Shown in pieces: positions 25,175 through 32,158 of a stretch of DNA of 41,482 bases. The translations under genes and the position numbers were made by a program. The notes under the pieces are model-generated. The model was not told where the DNA came from. It worked only from the letters and a program-made list of their open reading frames with translations, and did no database searches. The DNA lies in NCBI GenBank assembly GCA_017556145.1, contig JAFZCU010000232.1:1-41482 (forward strand), read 5' to 3'. Position 1 is the first letter of the stretch; each line of letters starts with the position of its first letter. Source of the stretch: Prevotella sp. (GTDB lineage Bacteria; Bacteroidota; Bacteroidia; Bacteroidales; Bacteroidaceae).

Positions 25175-25759
25175 TTAGATGACTGCAGGAGGGCACCAGG
25201 GGGCAAACGTCAGCCCGACCTTGCGGCCATGTTCCTCTCTGATAGGATGACGCTTCAACTCCAAAGGGTAATAGATAGTGTTATCACCCTTGAATACGAT
25301 ATAGCCTGCTCCCTTTAGTTTATGACGAAGCTGAATACGTTCAACGTTGCACACCAGTTTCATGTTGGTACGCTGCTCTAACCCGAATGTAATTCTTCTA
25401 CGTTCCGACCTTATGAGATTGGTACGTATTCTGGAGCGCATACGGCTTTCTTCCTCTGGAGTACGGGTAAGTCCCATCTGATTGGCCATCCTTCTGACAG
25501 TACGCCAGGAGATATTCGCTTCTGCAGCAATCTCGTTGAGGGAGTGGTTAGGGTACATGTCCCTAACCAGCTCCTCAATCTGCTTCGTCTTTGTAACAGG
25601 CTCGCTCTTTGTGAGTCCAAGAGACTTGGCTTTACGGCGCAACGTCCTCGTGCTGATGCCAAAGCGTTGTGCCAACTGTTCGTTGGTCTCTATCTGATAG
25701 TTCTGACGCAGGAGGTTAACCATCTCCTCAGTCCATTCTATTGCTTCCCTTGTATTCAT
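25175..25759 (-). CDS. DNA-binding protein with two helix-turn-helix motifs
   Basis: A 194-residue basic protein. Two similar HTH units are visible: ETNEQLAQRFGISTRTLRRK (about 20-40) and SLNEIAAEANISWRTVRRMA (about 72-92), each preceded by a helix. The C-terminal domain (about 115-194) is rich in Arg and beta-like. It does not match a named regulator I know. As the third gene of the tra operon it may be a regulator of transfer or a relaxosome or partition accessory. A 62 bp gap follows towards the DUF3127 gene. Confidence 0.82.
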   Translation of the reverse strand: MNTREAIEWTEEMVNLLRQNYQIETNEQLAQRFGISTRTLRRKAKSLGLTKSEPVTKTKQIEELVRDMYPNHSLNEIAAEANISWRTVRRMANQMGLTRTPEEESRMRSRIRTNLIRSERRRITFGLEQRTNMKLVCNVERIQLRHKLKGAGYIVFKGDNTIYYPLELKRHPIREEHGRKVGLTFAPWCPPAVI

Positions 25760-25764
25760 AATGC

Positions 25765-26202
25765 CTATATTAAACTGTCACGATGTTTGTAGCACTCACG
25801 AAACTCTACCTTGTTCAACTCTATAAAGGCACGTAGGATGGCATTTACCATATCAGTGGCAGACATGCGGTTAACATCACATGCTTTCAGGGCTTCTACG
25901 ATGTCATCGTCAATCCAGTACATCTTCCGGCCAGTCTTTTTGACACGATAGCCATAACCTTCACCATACTTCAAGAAGGTATTCCACATCAGGTTTCCTT
26001 CTTTGGGTTGTGCCGTCGGCCCTGGAGTCGGCTTTGGGCTGGCAGGTGCTGGTGTGGGTTGCTCCTGTATCGGTGCTTCCTGTCCACCTTCTACGGGAGT
26101 GGCAGGCTGTGTCTGTCGCCCTTGGACTTCGAGAACCAGACCTGCAATGTCGTTGGGCAGTTGCATCAGGTCATCCTGGGTCATTTCGTTCTTCTTTGCC
26201 AT
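25765..26202 (-). CDS. DUF3408-like (TraB-position) partition/mobilization accessory
   Basis: About 145 residues. A disordered Pro/Gln/Ala/Thr linker (about 30-65) leads to a C-terminal domain (GEGYGYRVKKTGRKMYWIDD, DMVNAILRAFIELNKVEFRE) resembling the DUF3408 ribbon-helix-helix-like domain found next to ParA in Bacteroides elements. I start at 26202 (MAKKNEMTQ), 4 bp after the ParA stop. An in-frame ATG at 26217 overlaps that stop, and the frame opens at 26241. It is probably the DNA-binding partner of ParA, since no ParB is present. Confidence 0.78.
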   Translation of the reverse strand: MAKKNEMTQDDLMQLPNDIAGLVLEVQGRQTQPATPVEGGQEAPIQEQPTPAPASPKPTPGPTAQPKEGNLMWNTFLKYGEGYGYRVKKTGRKMYWIDDDIVEALKACDVNRMSATDMVNAILRAFIELNKVEFRECYKHRDSLI

Positions 26203-26206
26203 AGCC

Positions 26207-26878
26207 TTACTCTCCATAGATTTCGTTGTAAATACAGTCAAAGGCAGGCTTTACGATAGACTCCTGCGTGTTCATCAGACTAACGGTGTTGTACCGCTGC
26301 ATCTCCACTCTCTGTTCAATCTTCGGAGTAACAATGCCAAACTTAGACCATCCTTCATCTGTCTCAGCCCAGAGTTTCTTTTCCCTCTCAGTGCCGTATC
26401 TCTTGTCGTGTCTGTTGACAACGAAGAATATCTTGGTGGCCATTGACTGCACACGCTTCTTCAGTTGCAGAATGAATCCAAGGAAGGTGACGGTAGAGTT
26501 GATGCTTGTTGTCTCATACTGATAAGGACAAACAATGTAGTCAGAGTGTACAAAAAGGGGAATAAGACCCTGTTGAGCAAGGTTTCCTGGAGCATCTATC
26601 AACACAGTGCCGTTCAACTGGCGCAGGTTCTGCATCAGGTTCTTCACATTCTCAGGGTCGGCAATGTTGAAAGCCTGTACCTTGTACGGCTCTTTCAGGT
26701 CGCTGTACTTCTTGTGGTCAGCCTTGCGCTTCTCGAAGATAGTCTGCTGTCCGTCGCAATCAATTACGATGGTTCGCTTACCCCTTGCAACAAGATAGTT
26801 GGCAAACAGGGTACACAAAGTTGTCTTGCCTACGCCGCCTTTTTGGTTGGCAAACGTGATGATAGTTGCTTCGTTCAT
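26207..26878 (-). CDS. ParA/Soj-like ATPase, first gene of the tra operon (TraA position)
   Basis: A 223-residue P-loop ATPase. The deviant Walker A is FANQKGGVGKTTLCTLFANY near residue 9. Walker A' is VIDCDGQQTIFEKR, Walker B is GTVLIDAPGNLA, and a late FFVVNRHDKRYG completes the nucleotide site. ParA proteins position plasmids or transfer machinery. In Bacteroides elements this gene opens the tra operon. It has a strong promoter about 205 bp upstream and a leader with nested inverted repeats. The protein lacks the N-terminal HTH of type Ia ParA, so it is type Ib-like in size. Confidence 0.93.
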   Translation of the reverse strand: MNEATIITFANQKGGVGKTTLCTLFANYLVARGKRTIVIDCDGQQTIFEKRKADHKKYSDLKEPYKVQAFNIADPENVKNLMQNLRQLNGTVLIDAPGNLAQQGLIPLFVHSDYIVCPYQYETTSINSTVTFLGFILQLKKRVQSMATKIFFVVNRHDKRYGTEREKKLWAETDEGWSKFGIVTPKIEQRVEMQRYNTVSLMNTQESIVKPAFDCIYNEIYGE

Positions 26879-26903
26879 TTCTTTTTCAATTTAAAGATTT
26901 ACA

Positions 26904-27010
26904 AATACTTGTTCTTAACTCTCAATGTCCATCCGAAAGGGAAAGGACAAAAACAAACTCCTTTTTGGTAGGCCATTTATAACTTGGAGTTGGGCCCCAG
27001 AACAAGTATT
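26904..27010 (-). promoter_or_regulatory. Leader of the tra operon with nested inverted repeats
   Basis: A perfect 12 bp inverted repeat, AATACTTGTTCT (26904-26915) and AGAACAAGTATT (26999-27010), encloses 83 nt. Inside, AACTCC (26956-26961) pairs with GGAGTT (26986-26991), and a GGGCCC palindrome lies at 26992-26997. The whole is downstream of the predicted start site (about 27076), so it would be in the transcript. It is a candidate attenuator, protein-binding leader or operator. Confidence 0.55.
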
Positions 27011-27082
27011 CGCTGACGATGTACCAGTCATCACACACCTTCAAAACGGGTGGTCAACCATTGATTTCTCAGAAATCCGCTG

Positions 27083-27114
27083 CAAAGGTACGAAGATTCT
27101 ACGAAACCACCAAA
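27083..27114 (-). promoter_or_regulatory. Promoter of the tra operon
   Basis: On the minus strand: TTTG (27114-27111), 20 bp, TACCTTTG (27090-27083). This is a full match to the Bacteroidota consensus. The transcript would begin near 27076, giving a leader of about 200 nt before the ParA ATG. Confidence 0.8.
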
Positions 27115-27410
27115 CAATTTATCAGATTTTTATAATATTGATATTTTATAAATTCTTAAAATCATCAAATTTATCATTCTGAATATATAAAATACATATT
27201 TTCTGTATTTCTGTAATAAACTTAGAGTGGTCGAATCTAGTTCTTTCCCTCTCGTATTTATATATTAAGGTATATAGGTAACGAAATAATAGTAAAGTAC
27301 ATTTCTGGGCAGATAATACGGATAGCCAATGCCCAGTGACAGTTATAAACTTATCCACGTCACATCATCATTATCAATACTTTTATTGATGTATAAACAC
27401 TAATAATGAT
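27115..27410. other. AT-rich noncoding stretch with DnaA-box-like site
   Basis: No gene is supported; a 70-codon frame at 27146-27358 has no domain and overlaps the repeats. Visible elements are an inverted repeat CTGGGCA/TGCCCAG (27305-27311, 27330-27336) and TTATCCACG (27351-27359), which matches the DnaA box TTATnCACA at 8 of 9 positions. The remainder is AT-rich without clear order. Confidence 0.4.
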
Positions 27411-27442
27411 AAGTATGGGATGTTGAAAAGCACCCCATACTT
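27411..27442 (-). terminator. Hairpin after the relaxase gene
   Basis: AAGTATGGG (27411-27419) and CCCATACTT (27434-27442) form a perfect 9 bp stem with a 14 nt loop just after the relaxase stop on the minus strand. No strong T-run follows, so termination may be weak. Confidence 0.55.
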
Positions 27443-27443
27443 G

Positions 27444-28742
27444 TTATCGCTTCAGTTGCTGCTCATCATCGATGTCGTTATATCTGGTATTGTGGCCAAC
27501 CTCCCATTCGCGGTTTTGATCACGTGAACCTTCTTTGCTGATAGTGGGCTTGCGGAGGTGGCGGCTGTCGGACTGTTGCTGTCGCGATGACTCTGTATTA
27601 TGGCCATGAGACACAGATGACTGATGCTCCAGTTCCGGATGGGCGTTCATCCAGGCTTTGAGGTCGTTGGCTTTGAGTGCCTGGAGCTGATAGTCTTTGA
27701 GGTCGATGAAATCGTCACCATAGGCGATGCGGCCTTTGGAGATATGAGTGCCAAACTGGCGGCGAAGCATACGGTTCAGTTCGCGGGTGGTGAGGTCGGG
27801 ATTGTCCTCCAGCATGGCATCGATGAACTCGTCCAAGCGGTGCAGACGCTCTGCCTTTGGCTGGAATTGCAGGAGGTCTTTCAGCTTCAGTACGTCGCCA
27901 CCTTTGAGAACGGTCTTGTTCTGATGGTCGATGATGGTATAGCCGTAGGGCTTGTCCTTGGAGCCATGAAAGACCAGATCGACACCAAACTTCTGCTTCA
28001 TCAGCTGGCGAAGCTCTTCTTTGTCGGCAGTCATATCGCGGTACTTCAGGAGAATGGCACGGAGCTGTTTCCTTCTGCGCTCATCGGGTTCAAAGGTCTG
28101 CAGGTGCTGCTGGATGGTGGTCAGCAGCAGGGTGTCGATGACGTGGCCATCGCGCTTGATGCAGAGATTGCCGTCTTTCTCGTAGCATTCGTAGCCGCTG
28201 GATTCGAGGATGGCACGGAACTGATTGAGGGTGTCAAACTTGTAGTCGAAAGCATTCTTGACGGCCTCAGATGCTCGCTGCTGCTGATTCTCGCCCATGA
28301 TGCGGTTGATGACTTCCTGCGAATGTACCCGCTCGTGATGGTCGTCAATCTTATGGCCATCGGGGGCCACTCTGCTGGTCACTATATGAAGATGGTGGTT
28401 GTCGGTGTCGTGGTGGGCATAGATGAGAAGGGGCTGACCTTCTTCGCCATAACCCATTTCTTTGAGATACTGGTGGGCAATGTCCAGAAGTTGCTCGTAG
28501 GAGTATTCATCGCCACGGCAGGAGATGGCGAGATGGAACTGGGGTGACTTGATTCGCTGGTTGTGGCGATAGGTGTACTTGGTCAGATACTGCTTCAGTT
28601 GGTCAGGCGTATAGGAGTCTATTTGCCCGATGAAACCGAAGTTTTTCATTTCAAGGAGTTCGGCAACACCCTCGCTGACCTTGCGCTCGTTGTAATCGAC
28701 GGCGTGGAAGGTGGTGCTGGATGGCAGAATTGTGGCTATCAT
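27444..28742 (-). CDS. Relaxase / mobilization nuclease
   Basis: A 432-residue protein of the relaxase/mobilization nuclease family typical of Bacteroides mob regions. The N terminus (MIATILPSSTTFHAVDYNER) carries the first catalytic region; the Tyr of VDYNE or a nearby Tyr is the candidate nicking residue. The metal-binding three-His motif is HHDTDNHHLHIVTSR near residue 110-125. The C-terminal half is charged and ends in a disordered His/Gln/Ser-rich tail. The protein should nick oriT and pilot the strand to the coupling protein at 10550-12868. It follows the MobC-like gene, from which it is separated by 124 bp that contain several CAGAA/TTCTG motifs. Confidence 0.92.
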   Translation of the reverse strand: MIATILPSSTTFHAVDYNERKVSEGVAELLEMKNFGFIGQIDSYTPDQLKQYLTKYTYRHNQRIKSPQFHLAISCRGDEYSYEQLLDIAHQYLKEMGYGEEGQPLLIYAHHDTDNHHLHIVTSRVAPDGHKIDDHHERVHSQEVINRIMGENQQQRASEAVKNAFDYKFDTLNQFRAILESSGYECYEKDGNLCIKRDGHVIDTLLLTTIQQHLQTFEPDERRRKQLRAILLKYRDMTADKEELRQLMKQKFGVDLVFHGSKDKPYGYTIIDHQNKTVLKGGDVLKLKDLLQFQPKAERLHRLDEFIDAMLEDNPDLTTRELNRMLRRQFGTHISKGRIAYGDDFIDLKDYQLQALKANDLKAWMNAHPELEHQSSVSHGHNTESSRQQQSDSRHLRKPTISKEGSRDQNREWEVGHNTRYNDIDDEQQLKR

Positions 28743-28866
28743 TTGCAGAATTACTATTTTTTAGAAATTATGAAATACAGAAAGATAGTAATTCAGAAAA
28801 ACAGAAAATATTAAAGAAACAGATTAAAGTCGGGCTGCTGTTTCTGAATTTATGAAAATAAGAGTT

Positions 28867-29250
28867 TCAGATGCTTGTCAGTCGTTTGGCAATGTCATGT
28901 TGTTCCCGCTTTATAGAATTTATGAGTTTCTGAATTTCTGTAATCTGCGGGTAGAGTACTTGCTCGAAGAACTGAGGGGTGAGTTCCTGGCCGATGGCGA
29001 GTTCATTGGCTCGCTTCATCGTCTGGTTGAAATTTCCTCCAAGCCAGCTGAGATCTTGCTGGAACTTCACGTAAAGGGCGGTCATCTTGTTCAGAGCATC
29101 GATTTGACCGACAGTTGCCGAGTCATCGAACTGCTTCACGGCATCCCTGACCATTGCGCTGATGGTGGTGTAGCGGGCTGCTTTGCGCTTAAACAGGGCT
29201 TCTTCTTCGGGCGAGAGCCTAATCCAGAGGCGTTTCGTTTTCTTTTCCAT
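28867..29250 (-). CDS. MobC-like relaxosome accessory protein (ribbon-helix-helix)
   Basis: A 127-residue protein. The opening KRLWIRLSPEEEALFKRKA with TTISAMVRDAVKQF is the ribbon-helix-helix motif of MobC-type proteins, and DLSWLGGNFNQTMKRANEL is the conserved motif of the family (LxxxGxNxNQxxRxxN). It binds near oriT and helps the relaxase nick. It is transcribed from a strong promoter at 29446-29476 whose leader crosses the probable oriT. The 3' end of the gene runs into the AT-rich TTTCTGAA-type repeats, so the coding sequence and the repeat zone overlap. Confidence 0.9.
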   Translation of the reverse strand: MEKKTKRLWIRLSPEEEALFKRKAARYTTISAMVRDAVKQFDDSATVGQIDALNKMTALYVKFQQDLSWLGGNFNQTMKRANELAIGQELTPQFFEQVLYPQITEIQKLINSIKREQHDIAKRLTSI

Positions 29251-29440
29251 AGGGCTGTTATCCTTTTATAATGTTACCGAGTTGCGAGGTGGCATAACCC
29301 CAGCTTCGCAGAAGTTGGCAAGTCGGCTTTTGAGGGTGGCGAACGTAGTTTGTCAGCACAAAAGCACAACTTGCTATTCCGTTTCGCATAGACTCGCCTT
29401 GCGGTCGGGTTGCCAGTCGATGGCTACGGGCTGTCCTCGC
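29251..29440. other. Candidate oriT region
   Basis: Lies directly upstream of the mob genes, where oriT normally lies in Bacteroides mobilization regions. It contains a hairpin CTTC-GCA-GAAG (29304-29314) and an inverted pair GCAAGT/ACTTGC (29318-29323, 29369-29374). Base composition is higher in G+C than the AT-rich stretch beyond 29500. The nic site is not identifiable by eye. Confidence 0.45.
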
Positions 29441-29445
29441 TGATA

Positions 29446-29476
29446 CAAAGGTATAACTTTTCGCTGACATGGGCAA
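29446..29476 (-). promoter_or_regulatory. Promoter of the mob operon
   Basis: On the minus strand: TTG (29476-29474), 20 bp, TACCTTTG (29453-29446). This full consensus match predicts a start near 29439 and a leader of about 190 nt that contains the candidate oriT hairpins. Confidence 0.78.
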
Positions 29477-29514
29477 GTAATCGTGACGGAAATACCGATG
29501 GAATCGCGTGTTTC

Positions 29515-29880
29515 TGAAAGATATAAAATATGTATTTCAGATTTTATGTAATTCATAATTTATGTAATACTATGCTGTCTTGATGACTAAATTGCGTTGC
29601 TGATTTATTGAAAGATAGATTTACTGATTTTCAGAATGATTGAATTACTGATTATCTGAAACTCTTATTTTCAGAATCTCTGAATTTATAAATCTTGGTA
29701 ACTCTGTAATTCTATCTTTTTGAATTGCAGAATATCTATTTATCTGATTTGATAAAAATATGAGTTTCTGACTTTATAAAACTCTGAAACTAATAATATC
29801 TGAATATGCAATGTTCTGACAATATGAATTTCTGATTTGCTGTAATTCTAAGTTTCATAATATCTGAGTTTCAGCATCGA
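29515..29880. repeat. AT-rich zone with many CTGAA/TTCAG motifs
   Basis: About 365 bp without a gene, very AT-rich, in which short units such as TTTCTGA, ATCTGAA, TTACTGAT and the reverse form TTCAGAAT recur at irregular 10-30 bp intervals in both orientations. The same motifs appear at about 28750-28935 on the other side of the MobC-like gene. It resembles an AT-rich unwinding or protein-binding zone. It is not a CRISPR array, because there is no constant repeat or spacer length. Confidence 0.6.
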
Positions 29881-29979
29881 GGGAAAAGAACACTGAGGAC
29901 TGATGGCGGCAGAGCGGTGGAGGTTGGGATGGCCACATTTTCGGCAGGCTTCCAAATGGGCAGAAAGGCGGCAGGAACC

Positions 29980-30010
29980 TTGGCTATCTCAGGAAAAATG
30001 ACTAACTTTG
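29980..30010 (+). promoter_or_regulatory. Promoter of the 52-residue membrane peptide
   Basis: TTG (29980-29982), 20 bp, TAACTTTG (30003-30010). A full consensus match on the plus strand, 21 bp before the ATG at 30032. Confidence 0.7.
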
Positions 30011-30031
30011 AGGGAAAGAAATGTTGAAACT

Positions 30032-30190
30032 ATGCTGATATTCGTACTATACTTCCTGATGATTTGTGCCATCATGAAAGGCATCGGTCAGGTTATCAGG
30101 CTTGTTGCAAAGCTCGCTATGCTGCTTTTGGTGGCATTAGGTCGCATTATAAGACTGCTGACAGGCCAAAAGAGTTTCGTAAGGGCATAG
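30032..30190 (+). CDS. Small hydrophobic membrane peptide
   Basis: A 52-residue frame from ATG 30032 with two hydrophobic stretches (MLIFVLYFLMICAIMKGIG, LVAKLAMLLLVALGRIIRLL) and a basic end (TGQKSFVRA). A TTG start at 30008 would add eight residues but lies inside the promoter -7 box, so I reject it. The strong promoter immediately upstream and the clean amphipathic pattern argue for a real gene. A structured noncoding segment follows 9 bp later (30200-30279). It could be a small membrane toxin, a regulator of conjugation or an exclusion protein. No family is recognised. Confidence 0.55.
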   Translation: MLIFVLYFLMICAIMKGIGQVIRLVAKLAMLLLVALGRIIRLLTGQKSFVRA

Positions 30191-30199
30191 GTGCCTGAC

Positions 30200-30279
30200 G
30201 GCGATTTTGTGTTCCAGGCTTCACTTCGTTCAGTGTAGTCTGGCTATAAATTAATGTCTGAAATTGCGGTGAAATCGCC
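30200..30279. ncRNA. Candidate structured RNA or ssDNA hairpin
   Basis: A perfect 8 bp closing stem GGCGATTT (30200-30207) / AAATCGCC (30272-30279) encloses a 12 bp hairpin: CCAGGCTTCACT (30214-30225), loop TCGTTC, AGTGTAGTCTGG (30232-30243), with one mismatch and one G-T pair. No T-run follows on either strand. It may be the 3' end of the membrane-peptide transcript, an antisense-type RNA, or a single-strand origin. No known family is recognised. Confidence 0.45.
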
Positions 30280-30592
30280 AAAAACTGGTTATATGCTTAC
30301 TATGACAAACGACGGCAGATAGCGTCATCAACCTCGATTCCCCCCAAAAAGTAGAATAAAAACGAAAGTGAAAAGCAGAGGGCGGTTCCTATCATGAAAT
30401 GGCATGGATTATCAAACTTGGTAGGAATTGCGCTACGCTATGACGCTTCTTTTTCCCTTGAAGGTCCCATTTATTTCCCTTAAAGTACATCAGCCTCTTG
30501 TGTGCGCGTTTAAAGCTCTATTTATTGTTTTATTTATTAAAGCTTTATTTACGGAGGGGAGAAATGCCCTATTTATCGGGGTTGCGGGCGTT
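30280..30592. other. Noncoding stretch upstream of the iterons
   Basis: No gene is supported. A 42 bp block at 30280-30321 resembles 7109-7150 (32 identical positions without gaps). AT-rich tracts at 30505-30550 (TTTATTGTTTTATTTATTAA and similar) lie just before the iterons, as expected for the duplex-unwinding part of an iteron origin. Confidence 0.5.
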
Positions 30593-30725
30593 TTTTAGCA
30601 AGGAAATGCGCTGAACTTGCACGGAAATGCGTCGTAACTTGCATGGAATTGCGGCTAACTTGCAAGGAAATGCGCCACTATGAAAAGCGTGATAGTCTAA
30701 ATAAGCGAACTTGCAAGGAAATGCG
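30593..30725. repeat. Iterons of a plasmid-type replication origin
   Basis: Four 18 bp units AACTTGCAAGGAAATGCG or close variants stand in the same orientation at 30614-30631, 30636-30653, 30657-30674 and 30708-30725, the last two identical. A fifth, incomplete copy (GCAAGGAAATGCG, 30598-30610) is in register at 30593. Start-to-start distances are 21, 22, 21 and 51 bp, i.e. about two helical turns for the first set. They lie directly upstream of a Rep_3-type initiator gene. Confidence 0.88.
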
Positions 30726-30784
30726 CAGCTGTCGGTACTCGATTTTTAACGGCTGTATTGGAGGCCTGTCTCAAAGGATTGTTA

Positions 30785-30792
30785 TAACTTTG
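30785..30792 (+). promoter_or_regulatory. Probable rep promoter (-7 element)
   Basis: TAACTTTG, a full -7 match, 59 bp before the rep ATG and 60 bp after the last iteron. The nearest TTG (30758-30760) has a 24 bp spacer, longer than usual. Its closeness to the iterons allows autoregulation by the Rep protein. Confidence 0.55.
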
Positions 30793-30850
30793 TGCTGCCA
30801 AACGGCAAATATGATGCTTAAAGAAGAAGTTAAATTATAATTAGTTTGAT

Positions 30851-32158
30851 ATGACAAAAGAAAAGAAGCAGATACCCAAGAATCTGGTGATAGGCAAAGT
30901 GAATCATGAGCCGGTACGATGGAGTAACAGTATTGTTGATACACCTGTCGTGTATGGACTCATAGAGCGCAGGACGCTGTATTTCATTACGGGTGAGGTG
31001 AAACATAAGTATGTAGAGAAGAACCTCGGTGTGCCTGACAACTGGAAAGATCTGTACTTCCACTTGACTGATGAGGATCTAGGTGTCATCGGGGGAGAAA
31101 AGAATGTACCTCGCACTTATGAAGCCCTTTGTAAGCTTGGCCAGAAGTTCCTGCCAGTGAGCTTCAGGAACGAAAAAGGTGAGCTGGTAATTGGTAAGGT
31201 ACACTGGATAGACACGTTCTTCTATAACGAAGTTACAAAGATGTACGACGTGCGCGTGTCACCTGAGATTATGCCGTATCTGATAGACATCAGCCAGAGC
31301 TTTACGACGTTCGACCTTGGTACGGCCATGCTGCTGCGCTCGAAATACACTCAGAAGATGTATGAGCTGTGCAGCCAGTTCAGCGGTGACTTCCGCTATG
31401 TGGATAGCGATGTAGAGCAGACAGACAACGTCTATAAGAAGCGTGTGCTACCCATTGCGATGGATAAGTTCCGTCGCATCTTCAACCTCGACGAGGTGCG
31501 CGATGCCAGGACAAACCGTGTCATCACTCCGGCTACCTACGTCAATTTCAAGAATATGAGGACTAACATCCTCGATGTGGCGCAGTCGGAACTGTATAAC
31601 CTTTATCTGTGCCATCATTCTAACGTGTGGTTCGATTACCAGCCTGGCCCAAAGAAGGGACGTGGCGGTAAGGTGTCGTCTGTGTATATCTTCATATATA
31701 CGCGTGATTTCCCAAAGAATGGACTCGACAGACCTTGGCAGGATGGTGACGAGCCGTTGTCACCTTTTGAGAAGTTCGCCTTGCCTATACCAAAAGTTTC
31801 TCCACAGCAGCGAATCAGGGAGAATCTTTGGTACGACCTGCCAGATGACACACAGGAACGAGCCGTTGAAGCCCTGTTGAGTCACTATATGACAGCTGAC
31901 GAGCTGAAATACTATATGCGTCAGATAACAGCGGTTGCGCGTAACCACAAAGACAGCTGGGTACAGGTAATTCAGGTTATCAAGGACAAAGAGCGTCAGC
32001 CGAAATTCCAAGAGGGTACGGCTGCCTTCAAGCATAAGTGCATTACTGAGTTTGCCCTGAAGAAGAACCTGCAAGTGTTCGGATGGTCACTGGAACCGAT
32101 GCCTAAAGTGCGCAGAACAAAGAAAACAACGTTAGAACAAGACCTGTTCAGAGAATAA
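30851..32158 (+). CDS. Rep_3/RepB-family replication initiator protein
   Basis: A 435-residue protein. The N-terminal two thirds show the double winged-helix layout of Rep_3 initiators. Helix and wing elements visible are FTTFDLGTAMLLRSKYTQKM with YELCSQF, and PIAMDKFRRIFNLDEVRD; the C-terminal part has the basic end PKVRRTKKTTLEQDLFRE. Such proteins bind iterons and open the origin, and the iterons lie about 125-260 bp upstream. Length is at the upper end for the family. It reads toward tRNA-Asn, opposite to the mob and tra genes. Frame and motifs are intact, so the replicon may be active after excision. Confidence 0.9.
   Translation: MTKEKKQIPKNLVIGKVNHEPVRWSNSIVDTPVVYGLIERRTLYFITGEVKHKYVEKNLGVPDNWKDLYFHLTDEDLGVIGGEKNVPRTYEALCKLGQKFLPVSFRNEKGELVIGKVHWIDTFFYNEVTKMYDVRVSPEIMPYLIDISQSFTTFDLGTAMLLRSKYTQKMYELCSQFSGDFRYVDSDVEQTDNVYKKRVLPIAMDKFRRIFNLDEVRDARTNRVITPATYVNFKNMRTNILDVAQSELYNLYLCHHSNVWFDYQPGPKKGRGGKVSSVYIFIYTRDFPKNGLDRPWQDGDEPLSPFEKFALPIPKVSPQQRIRENLWYDLPDDTQERAVEALLSHYMTADELKYYMRQITAVARNHKDSWVQVIQVIKDKERQPKFQEGTAAFKHKCITEFALKKNLQVFGWSLEPMPKVRRTKKTTLEQDLFRE

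Noticed and set aside
27146-27358. Minus-strand frame of 70 codons upstream of the tra promoter
   Set aside because: AT-rich, no domain, covers inverted repeats and the DnaA-like site; no promoter in front of it.
27624-28547. Plus-strand frame of 307 codons opposite the relaxase
   Set aside because: Antisense shadow; the minus frame contains the intact relaxase motifs.
29515-29880. CRISPR-like array
   Set aside because: Units are only 6-9 bp, irregularly spaced and in both orientations; no constant repeat and no cas genes.
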